A stretch of 64,000 nt of DNA from positions 186,001 to 250,000 of the forward strand of contig JAGWWY010000003.1 in the NCBI GenBank assembly GCA_018970145.1, in the 5' to 3' direction. Position numbers and translations under genes: made by a program. The DNA is from Gammaproteobacteria bacterium (GTDB lineage: Bacteria > Pseudomonadota > Gammaproteobacteria > Steroidobacterales > Steroidobacteraceae). Position 1 is the first letter of the stretch; each line of letters begins with the position of its first letter. The notes beneath the pieces were generated by a model. It saw only the letters and a program-made list of their open reading frames with translations. It did not search any database and was not told the DNA's origin. Positions 26,643-35,417 of the stretch are shown here, piece after piece.

Positions 26643-27268
26643 TGCGCACGAAACACGGCTTGTTGGCCATGGTTGTGATGACGCTCACGGCTTGCGCGAC
26701 GCCACCCGTCGATCAGCCGCCAAGTCTGCCGTCGCCGTCGCCGCCGACCGGTGGTATTCCGGTACCGCCCAATCTACCTGCACCTAGTCTGCCCGCACCG
26801 AGTGTCCCGACAAGCGAATCGGGATCTGGTGAGGCGACGACTGCGGACGAGCGGCGCGACGTCCTCGACAAATCTTTGGATGACTCACTTGGTGAATTCG
26901 ACAAGACTCTCGAGGAAGAGCAACGAAGAACCGCAGCCGAGCGTGATGCGCGCACGGCCTCCACTGGGGGGGTGGTGGGTGCGGGCGCTGGAGGCGCGGC
27001 AGGCGAGCCCGGCGCGCGCGAAGGCGATCTTCGTTCCGAGCGTGGCGAGGCCGCCGGTCAATCGCAAAATCAAACCGGCGATCGACAGGACCGTGGCTCG
27101 GTAGGTGCCGGCAGTGGTGCTGCGAATCGCGGGGTCGAGTCGGGCAACGATGATGACATCGTCGCCCGACGGTTGCGCCGCGCGGCGGAGCAGGAAACCG
27201 ATCCCGAGCTCAAGGAAAAGCTCTGGAAGGAATACCAAGACTACAAGCGGAACTCTAAGGGCGGGTGA
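26639..27268 (+). CDS. Pro-rich lipoprotein of the kinase/VWA cluster
   Basis: Lipoprotein of 209 residues (signal peptide ending TLTACAT, Cys near 19). After the anchor comes a Pro/Ser-rich stretch of about 40 residues, then an acidic helical segment (VLDKSLDDSLGEFDKTLEEE), a Gly/Ala-rich linker and a charged C-terminal helix. Low-complexity Pro linkers of this kind often span the peptidoglycan. No catalytic domain. It overlaps the previous gene by 4 bp and precedes a third lipoprotein, so it is probably a structural or tethering component. Confidence 0.6.
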   Translation: MMRTKHGLLAMVVMTLTACATPPVDQPPSLPSPSPPTGGIPVPPNLPAPSLPAPSVPTSESGSGEATTADERRDVLDKSLDDSLGEFDKTLEEEQRRTAAERDARTASTGGVVGAGAGGAAGEPGAREGDLRSERGEAAGQSQNQTGDRQDRGSVGAGSGAANRGVESGNDDDIVARRLRRAAEQETDPELKEKLWKEYQDYKRNSKGG

Positions 27269-27303
27269 TGCGGGTGATGAGCGTAGCTAAGGAGCAGCAA
27301 CGC

Positions 27304-28527
27304 ATGAAGAAAACGGTCGTCGCTTTCATCCTAGCGGTTGCGGTGCTGATTAGCGGTTGCGTGGTCAAAGAAACGCGGCCTCTCGCCAAGCTGGAAGCCG
27401 TTCAGGCCAAGACCCAAATTCCGGAGGCGGAACTGCTGGATGTGGCCCTGAGACACTTCGACGCCGGCGTGCCGGCCGACCTGGTCGATGACGAAGAGGC
27501 GCTCGACAAGCGACGTATCTATCCGGATGTTCGTACGGCTGAGTCCAGACTCTTGCCGATGCGGTTGCGTACGACACTCGAAGCATCCGGACAATGGGGT
27601 GCGGTGCGTGTGGTGCCGGATGCAGTTCAGTTCGTCGATGTGGTCGTGACGGGCCGGATCATCGAGTCGACTGGTTCTCGCCTAGCGCTTGCGATCACCG
27701 CCGTCGATGCATCGGAGCGAATCTGGGTCAAAGAACGCGTCTACACGAGTGATGCCGACCTCGGAGCGTATAAAACCGACGCCTCGTTGCGCGCTCGCGA
27801 TCCGTTTCAAAATGTCTATTCGCAGATTGCCAATGATCTGGTCACGGCTCGCGATGCGTTGTCGGCAGCGGAAAAAAGTGAGTTGCGTCATATCGCACAA
27901 TTGCGCTTTGCCCAAGATCTTGATCCGCGGTCCTTCGAGGGTTATCTGCAGAAGTCGACGGATGGGCGCTATCGCTTGACGCGACTGCCGGCGGTGGGCG
28001 ATCCGGCGGTGGTCCGTATTTCGAAGATTCGCGAACGTGATGCGGCTGTCATTGATACGCTCGACGGCTATACCCAAGAATTCTCTGACAAGCTGTTCGA
28101 CCCTTACGGCAGTTTTCGCCGTACTAGCCGCGAGGCGATCGAGCGCGAGGACAAGGCTCGCGCCCAAGCGATGACTCGAACCGCTCTCGGCGCGGCTGCC
28201 GTTCTCGGCAGTATTTTTGCGAGCAGCAGTTGCGCCTCGACCGACTATAACTGCCGGCGCATCGATAGTGCCGTTCGGACGGCCGGTGCGGCGGGTGGTG
28301 TCGCGGCCGTCATGTCGGGGATCCAAAAATTCTCGGATGCCAAAACCGCCGCTCAGGAAGTCAAAGAATTAGCTGTCAGTTTCAGCAGCGAGGCTGCTGC
28401 ACAAACCGTCGAGGTCGAGGGGCGCACACTGAAACTGACCGGCACCGCCGAAGAGCAGTATCGCGAGTGGCGTCGTCTGCTCGCTGCCATCTACCGGGAA
28501 GACAATTTGCCCGCACCCAATCCTTAA
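27304..28527 (+). CDS. large lipoprotein of the kinase/VWA cluster
   Basis: Lipoprotein of 407 residues. The signal peptide MKKTVVAFILAVAVLISGC gives the lipobox; ATG 27304 has AAGGAG 9 nt upstream and is preferred to 27265. The N-terminal part of the mature protein has alternating strands (VVVTGRIIEST, LALAITAVDASERIWVK) similar to CsgG/GNA1162-like assembly lipoproteins. A later hydrophobic Ala/Gly segment (TALGAAAVLGSIFAS and AGAAGGVAAVMSG) with two cysteines could insert in a membrane. Function not recognised. Directly upstream of the kinase gene. Confidence 0.6.
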   Translation: MKKTVVAFILAVAVLISGCVVKETRPLAKLEAVQAKTQIPEAELLDVALRHFDAGVPADLVDDEEALDKRRIYPDVRTAESRLLPMRLRTTLEASGQWGAVRVVPDAVQFVDVVVTGRIIESTGSRLALAITAVDASERIWVKERVYTSDADLGAYKTDASLRARDPFQNVYSQIANDLVTARDALSAAEKSELRHIAQLRFAQDLDPRSFEGYLQKSTDGRYRLTRLPAVGDPAVVRISKIRERDAAVIDTLDGYTQEFSDKLFDPYGSFRRTSREAIEREDKARAQAMTRTALGAAAVLGSIFASSSCASTDYNCRRIDSAVRTAGAAGGVAAVMSGIQKFSDAKTAAQEVKELAVSFSSEAAAQTVEVEGRTLKLTGTAEEQYREWRRLLAAIYREDNLPAPNP

Positions 28528-28540
28528 TCGGGGTTTGGAC

Positions 28541-30778
28541 GTGAGCGCACTCGTCAAGGGCCAGAAGCTCGTCTATCGATTCGTGTTGCTGGACTTGCTC
28601 GCAGAGAGCGGTCGATTCGAGATCTGGCGCGCCTTCGATGAGCGTCGTGAGATCGAGGTGGCTCTTAAAATCGCTACCGGCGAGGACGCGTTGCGGTGGG
28701 AGAGTTTGCAGCGCGAGTATTCGATCGCGCAACGGCTCGAGCACCCCGGCGTTGTTCGGTTCGACGAGCCGATGCGTGATGAAACGGTGATGATCCTGCC
28801 GATGTTGCTTGCAGCGGGTGATCTTCGCCCTCTGCGAGGCAAGAGCTACACGCAGATCGTGCCGTTAATGATTGAGCTTTGTGACGCATTGGATCACTTG
28901 CACTCGCGTGGCATCATCCATCGTGACTTGAAGCCCTCAAACATCCTGCTCGATTTCGCAGGTCATATCCGTTTGAGTGATTTCGAATTCGCCGCGATCG
29001 ACGGTATGGCGCCACTCGGAGCGATCGGTTCGCCCTTCACCGCGAGCCCGCAACAACGGAGCGAGTTGGAGCCGTCGACTCTGGATGACATCTACGGTTT
29101 CGGTGCGCTCTGTTATGAGCTTCTTTCCGCATATCCGCCGTACTTCCCAACCAAACCCGCCGCTACAGAGCACCAAGTCCCCTCGCTGAAGCCCGTTCAT
29201 CCGATACCGCCCGTTCTGCATGCGTTGCTGCAGCGTTGCTTATCGGCCGACCCATCGCAGCGGCCGACTACCGCGCGCGAGTTGCGCGAGGACTTGGCGA
29301 TGTTGACTCGATCGCCAGAGAGCATCCGGGCGATTCGTGTCGAAGCGTTGCCGATGGAGCAGACCCCCTCGGTCGGTATCTCGCGCCGCCACTGGTTGCC
29401 TTGGGTGGCCGGGATCGCGAGTGCGGGGCTGCTCGCGCTCACCTTCTGGGTTTTGCCACGCTGGGCGCCCGGTGCGAGTGACATAGCCGTGAGTCGCGGC
29501 GGAGCGGCCGTGAGCACCGAGTCTGCGATGATCATCAGTGAGGACGAGCAGCAGCAACAAGCGCTGTTCAATGAACGCTATGGCGAGTTTTCGCGTGCAC
29601 TTGATGAGCTTGAGTCGCAAGCGGCTGGTGTGTGGGGCGGTGAGTCGTTTGGAGCAGCCAAGTCGATGGGGGAGTTGGCTCTCGCGGCTTCCTCGGCGCG
29701 CGATGTGTCGCTGGCACTCGATAGACTTGGCTTGGCGATGCAGCGCCTGACCCGCGTCGCCAACGAACGCCCTGCGACGTTGGCTCAGTTGATCGATTCG
29801 GCCAACACAGCGATCGACGATGGGCGCTTGGAGATTGCGCGCCAGTCTCTCGAGCGGGCGTTGTTGATCGACCCCGAACACGCGCCTGCAATACGCGGCC
29901 TTGCTCGCATCGTTGCCTTAGGCCCACTCTTGCCAGCCTTGGTGGAAGCCGAGACCGCGCAATTGGCGTACGATAACTTGCGAGCGCTCACCCTTTATGA
30001 GCAAGTGCTCCGTGCAGATGCAGATAACCGGCGAGCACGCGACGGTGCGGCGCGAGCTCGGCGTGCGTTGAGTTCTGATCGATACGCGGCGGCTATCGGT
30101 GAGTCGCTGGCGGCACTGCGAGCGGGTCGATCCGAGTCAGCGCGCGATGCGCTGACACGCGCGCGTGCTTTGCGCTCAGATGGCGCCGAGCTCGGTGCCT
30201 TGCAAGCGGAGATTGAGGCGGCGGGCGAGCGCTCAGATCTCGACAATGAGCGAAATCGCATCCTCGAACTCGAGAGGGCGGAGAATTGGGACGATGCGCT
30301 GAAGGCCTATGAAGGTCTGCTGGCCCAGGACCGCAGTCTCGAGTTCGCACGCTCGGGGCGGAATCGAGTAGTGCCGCGAGCCGAGCTTGCACGGCGGCTC
30401 GACGGGCTGATCAGTACGCCCGCGCGATTGTCATCCCCCGAGGTACGTCGGGAACTCGAGCGTTTGTTGGCCGAGGCGGCCAGAGTGAAGGGCGACGCCC
30501 CGGTGTTACGCAGTCAAGTCGAGCAATTGAACACTGCATTGCAGATTTACGAGAAGCCGATCAAAACCGTACTCCAGTCGGATGGACAGACTCGCATCGT
30601 GGTTCAGCGAATCGGGATCTTCGGCACATTCACTCGTAAAGAGTTGCAGTTGAAACCCGGCCGTTACGTTGTCGTCGGCACTCGCGAAGGGTTTCGCGAT
30701 GTGCGTCGCGAGATCAACATCACGCCGAGTGAGCCGCAACTCGTAATCGACGTACGCTGCACCGAGGCGATTTCGTGA
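28541..30778 (+). CDS. transmembrane Ser/Thr protein kinase with periplasmic TPR-like region
   Basis: Hanks-type kinase. Counting from TTG 28535: Lys45 (VALK), the catalytic loop IIHRDLKPSN (Asp131), metal Asp149 in SDFE (DFE, not DFG) and activation segment GSPFTASPQQ. The glycine-rich loop is degenerate (AESGRFEIW). One transmembrane helix lies at about 288-309. The 440-residue outer part is helical with TPR-like repeats (LERALLIDPEHAPAIRGLAR) and ends in a PEGA-like strand region (LKPGRYVVVGTREGF). GTG 28541 has GGGG seven nt upstream and is preferred; TTG 28535 is the alternative. It overlaps the next gene by 4 bp. Confidence 0.88.
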   Translation: MSALVKGQKLVYRFVLLDLLAESGRFEIWRAFDERREIEVALKIATGEDALRWESLQREYSIAQRLEHPGVVRFDEPMRDETVMILPMLLAAGDLRPLRGKSYTQIVPLMIELCDALDHLHSRGIIHRDLKPSNILLDFAGHIRLSDFEFAAIDGMAPLGAIGSPFTASPQQRSELEPSTLDDIYGFGALCYELLSAYPPYFPTKPAATEHQVPSLKPVHPIPPVLHALLQRCLSADPSQRPTTARELREDLAMLTRSPESIRAIRVEALPMEQTPSVGISRRHWLPWVAGIASAGLLALTFWVLPRWAPGASDIAVSRGGAAVSTESAMIISEDEQQQQALFNERYGEFSRALDELESQAAGVWGGESFGAAKSMGELALAASSARDVSLALDRLGLAMQRLTRVANERPATLAQLIDSANTAIDDGRLEIARQSLERALLIDPEHAPAIRGLARIVALGPLLPALVEAETAQLAYDNLRALTLYEQVLRADADNRRARDGAARARRALSSDRYAAAIGESLAALRAGRSESARDALTRARALRSDGAELGALQAEIEAAGERSDLDNERNRILELERAENWDDALKAYEGLLAQDRSLEFARSGRNRVVPRAELARRLDGLISTPARLSSPEVRRELERLLAEAARVKGDAPVLRSQVEQLNTALQIYEKPIKTVLQSDGQTRIVVQRIGIFGTFTRKELQLKPGRYVVVGTREGFRDVRREINITPSEPQLVIDVRCTEAIS

Positions 30779-33189
30779 TCACCGCGGTATTGCTGCGCGA
30801 GCCGGCCGGTGATCGGACCATGACGTTGCCATTACTGCTCGGTTCGACGAGTGGTTGTGATGTCCAAGCGCCCGGCTTTGCTGAGGGTGAGATCGTCCGA
30901 CTCTTTGCCGAGGGCGGAGCCACGTACATCGAGGCCGCAACCCCAACGACCGCGATGCTCGATGGACAACCTCTCGAGCAAGGCGTCGCTCGCGCCGTGC
31001 AAACGGGTTCGGTTGTCGTGATCGGCGATACTCGAGTCGTCTTCTCTCAAGAGGCCGGATCGCCCGTTCTGTCTGTACGTCATCTCGAAGGCAACAGAAC
31101 TATCGCTCCCTTACGCACCACATCGAGCGCTTTGGAAGATCAAGACCAGCAGGATGTCCCGATCAAAGTTGCCGTCGTATCTTCGGCAAAGACATCTTCA
31201 GCCCAAGTACGAACGGACTCGCGCAGTTTTCGATCATGGTGGTTCTTGCTTGCTGCTGGCGCACTCATGAGTGGGTTGCTCGCGTTGTTGTTTCGATTCG
31301 AGCGCATCGAAATTGATATCGAGCCCGCGGGTGCATCGGTGAACGTCGATGGCCCCGACTGGTCATCTGCCAGTAGCCTGTTTGCGCTGCCCGGCAAACG
31401 CCAGATCGAGGTCGCTGCAGAGGGATATCGCAGCATCGAGCGTCAGATCGATATCCAGCCCGACTCGATGCTGAAGCTGCAGTATCGTTTGGAGCCGTTA
31501 CCGGGGGTGCTCGAGGTCGATAGTGGTGGCGTGGCTGCGATAGCGTATGTCGACGGTGTTGAACTAGGGCGTGTTCCCGGCGCGTTGCAAATCCCTGCAG
31601 GAACGAAGACGGTGTTGCTCAAGGCCGATCGGTATCTCGATTTTGTGAAGTCGGTTGAAATCGAGGGGCTCGGCAAGAGGCAATTGCTGAGCGCAACATT
31701 GCAGTCGTCGTGGGGCAAGATCGATATTGCAACGGATCGTGCTGCCAGTACTCTGCGAATCAATGACGAACCTCCTGTCTCGCTGCCTCGCGTCGTCGAT
31801 TTGCCGGCCGGAGTGCATCGCCTAGAGATGACAGCCGCCGCCGCCAAGCCTTGGCGCAGTGTCGTTCTCGTCAAGGCGGGGGAAACGCTGCGCATCGGGC
31901 CAGTCGAGTTGGGCGCTCCGGATGCGACGGTGCGAATCCGCTCCACGCCATCGGGCGCGGATGTGACGGTGGGTGGTGTCTATCGAGGCAAGACTCCGTT
32001 GCAGGTGGAACTGGCGCCTGGTGTGGAGCACGAATTGTTGGCTGCACTGCAAGGATACGAGCCGGTATCGAGACGAGTCTTTGCCGATTCATCGGCGAAG
32101 CTCGAGTGGAGTCCGTCCTTGAAAGCCATTCTGGTCGAGCTGTTTTTACAAGGCGAGCCGAGCGATGCCGAGATTATCCAAGGTTCGACCATTCTCGGAC
32201 GAACGCCGGCGTCACTGAAACTACCTGCGCGTGAACATCGTTTGGAGCTGCGCGCCAACGGAATGCAACCTCAAGCGCTGCGGGTCGATTTGTCCGATGG
32301 CGCCGCCCGGCGAATCGAGTATCGACTGACTCCGATCGGTCGTACGGCGGATTGGCAGCCGCCAGCGGCAGCGCTTCGCTCATCGACAGGAACTTTGCTG
32401 CGCCTGATGCCGTTGGGTAAAGCCACTCTGGGCAGTGAACGTCGGGAGCAAGGACGACGCGCGAACGAGTTCTTGCGACGAGTCGAACTGACGCGGCCCT
32501 TCTATCTCGGAACGCGAGAAGTGACGAATGGGGAGTTTCGCCGGTTCAAGCCTGCGCATGCTTCGGGCTTCATCGGCAAGCGCACGCTCGATCTCGATAT
32601 CCTGCCCGTCACCTCAGTGACTTGGACAGATGCCGTCGAGTATTGCAACTGGCTCTCAGAGCAAGAGGGCATGCAACCGGCCTACGAAAAGAAGGATGGC
32701 AAGTGGGTTCTACGTCGACCGGTCGCGACCGGCTACCGACTACCAACGGAAGCGGAGTGGGAGTTCGCAGCGCGTCACGCGGGCGAGAATATGCCGCTGC
32801 GGCGCTACGAGTGGGGTAACGAGTTGCCTCCACCTGCGGGCGTGGCTAATTTCGCCGGGCTCGAGGCAGTAGCCGAAATGGCCCGTGTGCTAGATAACTG
32901 GCAGGACGAATACCCCGTTGTGGCACCGCCTGGAAAATATCCGGCGAATGCACTCGGCCTGTTCGACATGACGGGAAACGTTTCCGAATGGGTGCACGAT
33001 GCGTACAGCTCGTTCGATACCAACGGAGGCGGTCAGGATCCCGTGGGTCCTGCTGATTCACCGAGAAGGGTTATCAAAGGAAGTTCGTGGCGCAGCGTGA
33101 ATTACAGTGATTTGCGCCTCGCATGGCGAGACGGCGCAGACGCGCCGTCTCAGACGATCGGTTTCAGGGTGGCTCGCTATGCAGACTAG
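30775..33189 (+). CDS. FHA-like / PEGA-repeat / SUMF1-type membrane protein
   Basis: Membrane protein of 804 residues. The N-terminal ~110 residues look like a divergent FHA domain (LLLGSTSGCDVQAPG, VVVIGDTRVVF) and would lie in the cytosol. A transmembrane helix follows at about 155-175. Outside are five or so PEGA-type repeats (for example RIRSTPSGADVTVGGVYRG and KTPLQVELAPG), then a complete SUMF1/FGE-sulfatase-like domain (about 545-803: YLGTREVTNGEF, YRLPTEAEWEFAA, GLFDMTGNVSEW, VIKGSSWRS, IGFRVAR). This domain may bind ligands rather than catalyse. Start GTG 30775 overlaps the kinase stop. Confidence 0.88.
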   Translation: MITAVLLREPAGDRTMTLPLLLGSTSGCDVQAPGFAEGEIVRLFAEGGATYIEAATPTTAMLDGQPLEQGVARAVQTGSVVVIGDTRVVFSQEAGSPVLSVRHLEGNRTIAPLRTTSSALEDQDQQDVPIKVAVVSSAKTSSAQVRTDSRSFRSWWFLLAAGALMSGLLALLFRFERIEIDIEPAGASVNVDGPDWSSASSLFALPGKRQIEVAAEGYRSIERQIDIQPDSMLKLQYRLEPLPGVLEVDSGGVAAIAYVDGVELGRVPGALQIPAGTKTVLLKADRYLDFVKSVEIEGLGKRQLLSATLQSSWGKIDIATDRAASTLRINDEPPVSLPRVVDLPAGVHRLEMTAAAAKPWRSVVLVKAGETLRIGPVELGAPDATVRIRSTPSGADVTVGGVYRGKTPLQVELAPGVEHELLAALQGYEPVSRRVFADSSAKLEWSPSLKAILVELFLQGEPSDAEIIQGSTILGRTPASLKLPAREHRLELRANGMQPQALRVDLSDGAARRIEYRLTPIGRTADWQPPAAALRSSTGTLLRLMPLGKATLGSERREQGRRANEFLRRVELTRPFYLGTREVTNGEFRRFKPAHASGFIGKRTLDLDILPVTSVTWTDAVEYCNWLSEQEGMQPAYEKKDGKWVLRRPVATGYRLPTEAEWEFAARHAGENMPLRRYEWGNELPPPAGVANFAGLEAVAEMARVLDNWQDEYPVVAPPGKYPANALGLFDMTGNVSEWVHDAYSSFDTNGGGQDPVGPADSPRRVIKGSSWRSVNYSDLRLAWRDGADAPSQTIGFRVARYAD

Positions 33190-33427
33190 TCAAACTCGAA
33201 CTTGGCGCTTGATTTGGTTGACCGCTATCAGCGCACTGATCTGTTGGTTGGCATCCGTCATGATGCTGCGGGCACTGGCCCAGACAGCCGAGACAGCGGA
33301 AACCGTCGAGACAAACGAGGCGGAATCGACACAGCGCCGTACGCCGCCGCCTAAGATTTCTGACGAGGAGTCGCCGGAGTATCGAGACTCTGCGGATAAC
33401 AACATCAGCCTGCCGGTCGATATATGA
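33179..33427 (+). CDS. small single-pass membrane protein
   Basis: Protein of 82 residues. An Arg-containing N-terminus is followed by one hydrophobic helix (LIWLTAISALICWLASVMML), then a short acidic, Thr/Glu-rich outer tail ending NNISLPVDI. It could be a small subunit of the neighbouring channel. ATG 33179 lies 11 bp inside the preceding gene with AGGGTGG upstream; its stop overlaps the channel gene start (ATGA). No family recognised. Confidence 0.6.
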   Translation: MQTSQTRTWRLIWLTAISALICWLASVMMLRALAQTAETAETVETNEAESTQRRTPPPKISDEESPEYRDSADNNISLPVDI

Positions 33428-34224
33428 ACAAAAAACTGCCCAATGAATTTCTCTTTACCGTCGTCGCGCTCTTGCTCGTCACGGTCTTCGTGCATGCAGC
33501 GTATGTGTTGCACATCCGTCCCGTCGCCGAAGCCACTTTGCGCGCTGATCGAGAGCGCATCGCCGTCGATCCTAACTACGTCACTGAACGCTCGTTTTAC
33601 GTGATCATCAAAGATTACGAACAGGAAGCCGAAATCATTCTGATGCTGTGGGCACTGACGATCATCGGGTACAAGGCTATTGTCCAGCAGCGGGAATTAC
33701 GGGTGCTACGCGCCGAACTACTGCGTTTACCCGACGGTACCCGAATCTTGCCTGAGGACACACGCGAGTACACCCGACAGCTCGAGAGTCTGCCTGTTGC
33801 GGATCGGGAGGCCCTGGTTCCGCGCGCCTTGATGGCGGCGCTGGCGCGATTCGGTGCAACCCGACATGTACAAGACGCCTCGACGGTGGCACACGGAATT
33901 TGCCAATCCGAGGCCGAACGGCTCGACTCGGAGATGGCTTTGTTGCGTTACATCGCTTGGGCCATTCCGGCCATCGGCTTCATCGGCACCGTGCGCGGTA
34001 TCGGCGATGCGCTTTCACAGGCGCACAAAGCGGTGACCGGTGATATCTCTGGTGTGACTGAGGGGCTCGGTGTTGCCTTTAACTCGACCCTGATTGCACT
34101 GATCTTGTCGATCTTGCTGATGTTCCTCATGCAACAACTGCAGCGGGTGCAGGAGCGGCGAGTTCTGGATACCGAAACTTGGCTAGATGAAAAAATCATC
34201 CGAAACCTGCAGGTTCGCATGTGA
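33424..34224 (+). CDS. MotA/TolQ/ExbB-type proton channel protein
   Basis: Inner-membrane protein of 266 residues related to the MotA/TolQ/ExbB family. Hydrophobic helices lie at about 9-30, 70-86, 174-195 and 216-238, with a cytoplasmic helical domain between the second and third. Conserved family segments are AIPAIGFIGTVRGIGDAL (Thr189) and VTEGLGVAFNSTLIALILS (Thr222), matching the two channel-lining helices of ExbB/TolQ that carry conserved Thr. Such proteins form pentamers that use ion flow to move a partner with one N-terminal helix. The likely partners here are the two downstream VWA proteins, not ExbD. Confidence 0.82.
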   Translation: MNKKLPNEFLFTVVALLLVTVFVHAAYVLHIRPVAEATLRADRERIAVDPNYVTERSFYVIIKDYEQEAEIILMLWALTIIGYKAIVQQRELRVLRAELLRLPDGTRILPEDTREYTRQLESLPVADREALVPRALMAALARFGATRHVQDASTVAHGICQSEAERLDSEMALLRYIAWAIPAIGFIGTVRGIGDALSQAHKAVTGDISGVTEGLGVAFNSTLIALILSILLMFLMQQLQRVQERRVLDTETWLDEKIIRNLQVRM

Positions 34225-35417
34225 CGACGATCGGCGCTTATCTCGGTGCCGACAGCGCGGTCATCGCCGTCGATGGCGAGAGGCGCGAGTGTTCCCTCGA
34301 GTCGTTCACAGGTTCCGGTTTGGCATGCCATGCACTCGTACCGGTGAGTTTTGAAGTGCGTGCGGTCGGCGATTTGCTCGCCCGATTGCAGCAGCTGAGT
34401 CTCGACGTGCGGGCTTTCTATGATGTTGCCGCGTTCGCAACCGCTGCACTCGCTCTCTCCGGTACGACGCTCTTCATCGAGTTGGAGGAAGACGTTGGCG
34501 CTGCTGCCCGTGTGGTGGTATCGGACGGAGTGGCGCGTCGTCAGACCTTGTTGAGGCGCAGCCGACTGGGGCGCCGAACGCTCAAGCGAACCTGGATGGA
34601 GCTGATCGGCGAGTCGATGGTGCTCGCGCAGCGATTCGACCCTTTGCATGATCGCGAATCCGAGGCACGTTTGGCCAATCTGGTGTGGAATTCGGCACGT
34701 CGCGCTTCGCAAGAGGGCTCAGTGGTGGTCACACTGCCAACACCGCGCGGCGATTGTAGCGTCACGTTGACCCGCGATCAGTTTACGGCGCGTGCAGCGC
34801 CGATTTATCGGGAACTATTCGGTATGTTGCACGAGCTTCGACCTGCAGCAGCCCGCGTAGATGTGCTTGTGGCAGAACACGATCTGAGTTTGCCCGGCTT
34901 TATCGAGATGCTTGCCGATTTTCGTAGCTGCCGTGTCCTCAGCCTGCGACCAGAGACACTCGCGATCGCCGCGTCGATGCAAACGGTTACGACCGCCCCG
35001 ACGGATGAGGTCCTCTTGTTACGTGGACATCCTGTCGGTGAAGCTATTGCAGGGGCGGATCTCGTCGAACTGCCGCAGCTCGGATCAGCGCGCGTTTGCC
35101 CGACCCACGTGCTCTGGAATGCCGAGGTCAGACCGCTCACAGCGGGTTCGCTCGTCGAGATCGGACGCGAGGTGAGCAATAGTGGGTTGTCTCTTCCGGA
35201 GGGGCTAGCGGGCGTGTCACGCTGGCATTGTTCGTTACGCGTCACCTCGCGTGCGACAGAATTGATTGATCACAGCAGTTACGGTACTTGGGTCAATGAT
35301 GAGCGGGTGATCGGGCGCGTCGACGTGTTTGCCGGTGATCGGATCCGGATCGGTGACCCGGGCATTGAGCTCACGTTGCTGACCATAGAGAAATCCGATG
35401 GCGCGCCGGCGCGTTGA
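34221..35417 (+). CDS. actin/Hsp70-like fold protein with C-terminal FHA domain
   Basis: Cytosolic protein of 398 residues without signal or membrane helix. The N-terminal ~285 residues suggest an Hsp70/actin-like ATPase fold (opening IGAYLGADSAVIAVDG, later ELEEDVGAAARVVVSDG), but the DxGGGT-type phosphate loops are not intact, so nucleotide binding is uncertain. The C-terminus is a convincing FHA domain (about 310-390: VEIGREVSNSGL, GVSRWHCSLRV, LIDHSSYGTWVN) that should read phosphothreonine, plausibly made by the cluster kinase. Start GTG 34221 overlaps the channel gene stop; its end overlaps the first VWA gene by 20 bp. Confidence 0.75.
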   Translation: MTTIGAYLGADSAVIAVDGERRECSLESFTGSGLACHALVPVSFEVRAVGDLLARLQQLSLDVRAFYDVAAFATAALALSGTTLFIELEEDVGAAARVVVSDGVARRQTLLRRSRLGRRTLKRTWMELIGESMVLAQRFDPLHDRESEARLANLVWNSARRASQEGSVVVTLPTPRGDCSVTLTRDQFTARAAPIYRELFGMLHELRPAAARVDVLVAEHDLSLPGFIEMLADFRSCRVLSLRPETLAIAASMQTVTTAPTDEVLLLRGHPVGEAIAGADLVELPQLGSARVCPTHVLWNAEVRPLTAGSLVEIGREVSNSGLSLPEGLAGVSRWHCSLRVTSRATELIDHSSYGTWVNDERVIGRVDVFAGDRIRIGDPGIELTLLTIEKSDGAPAR

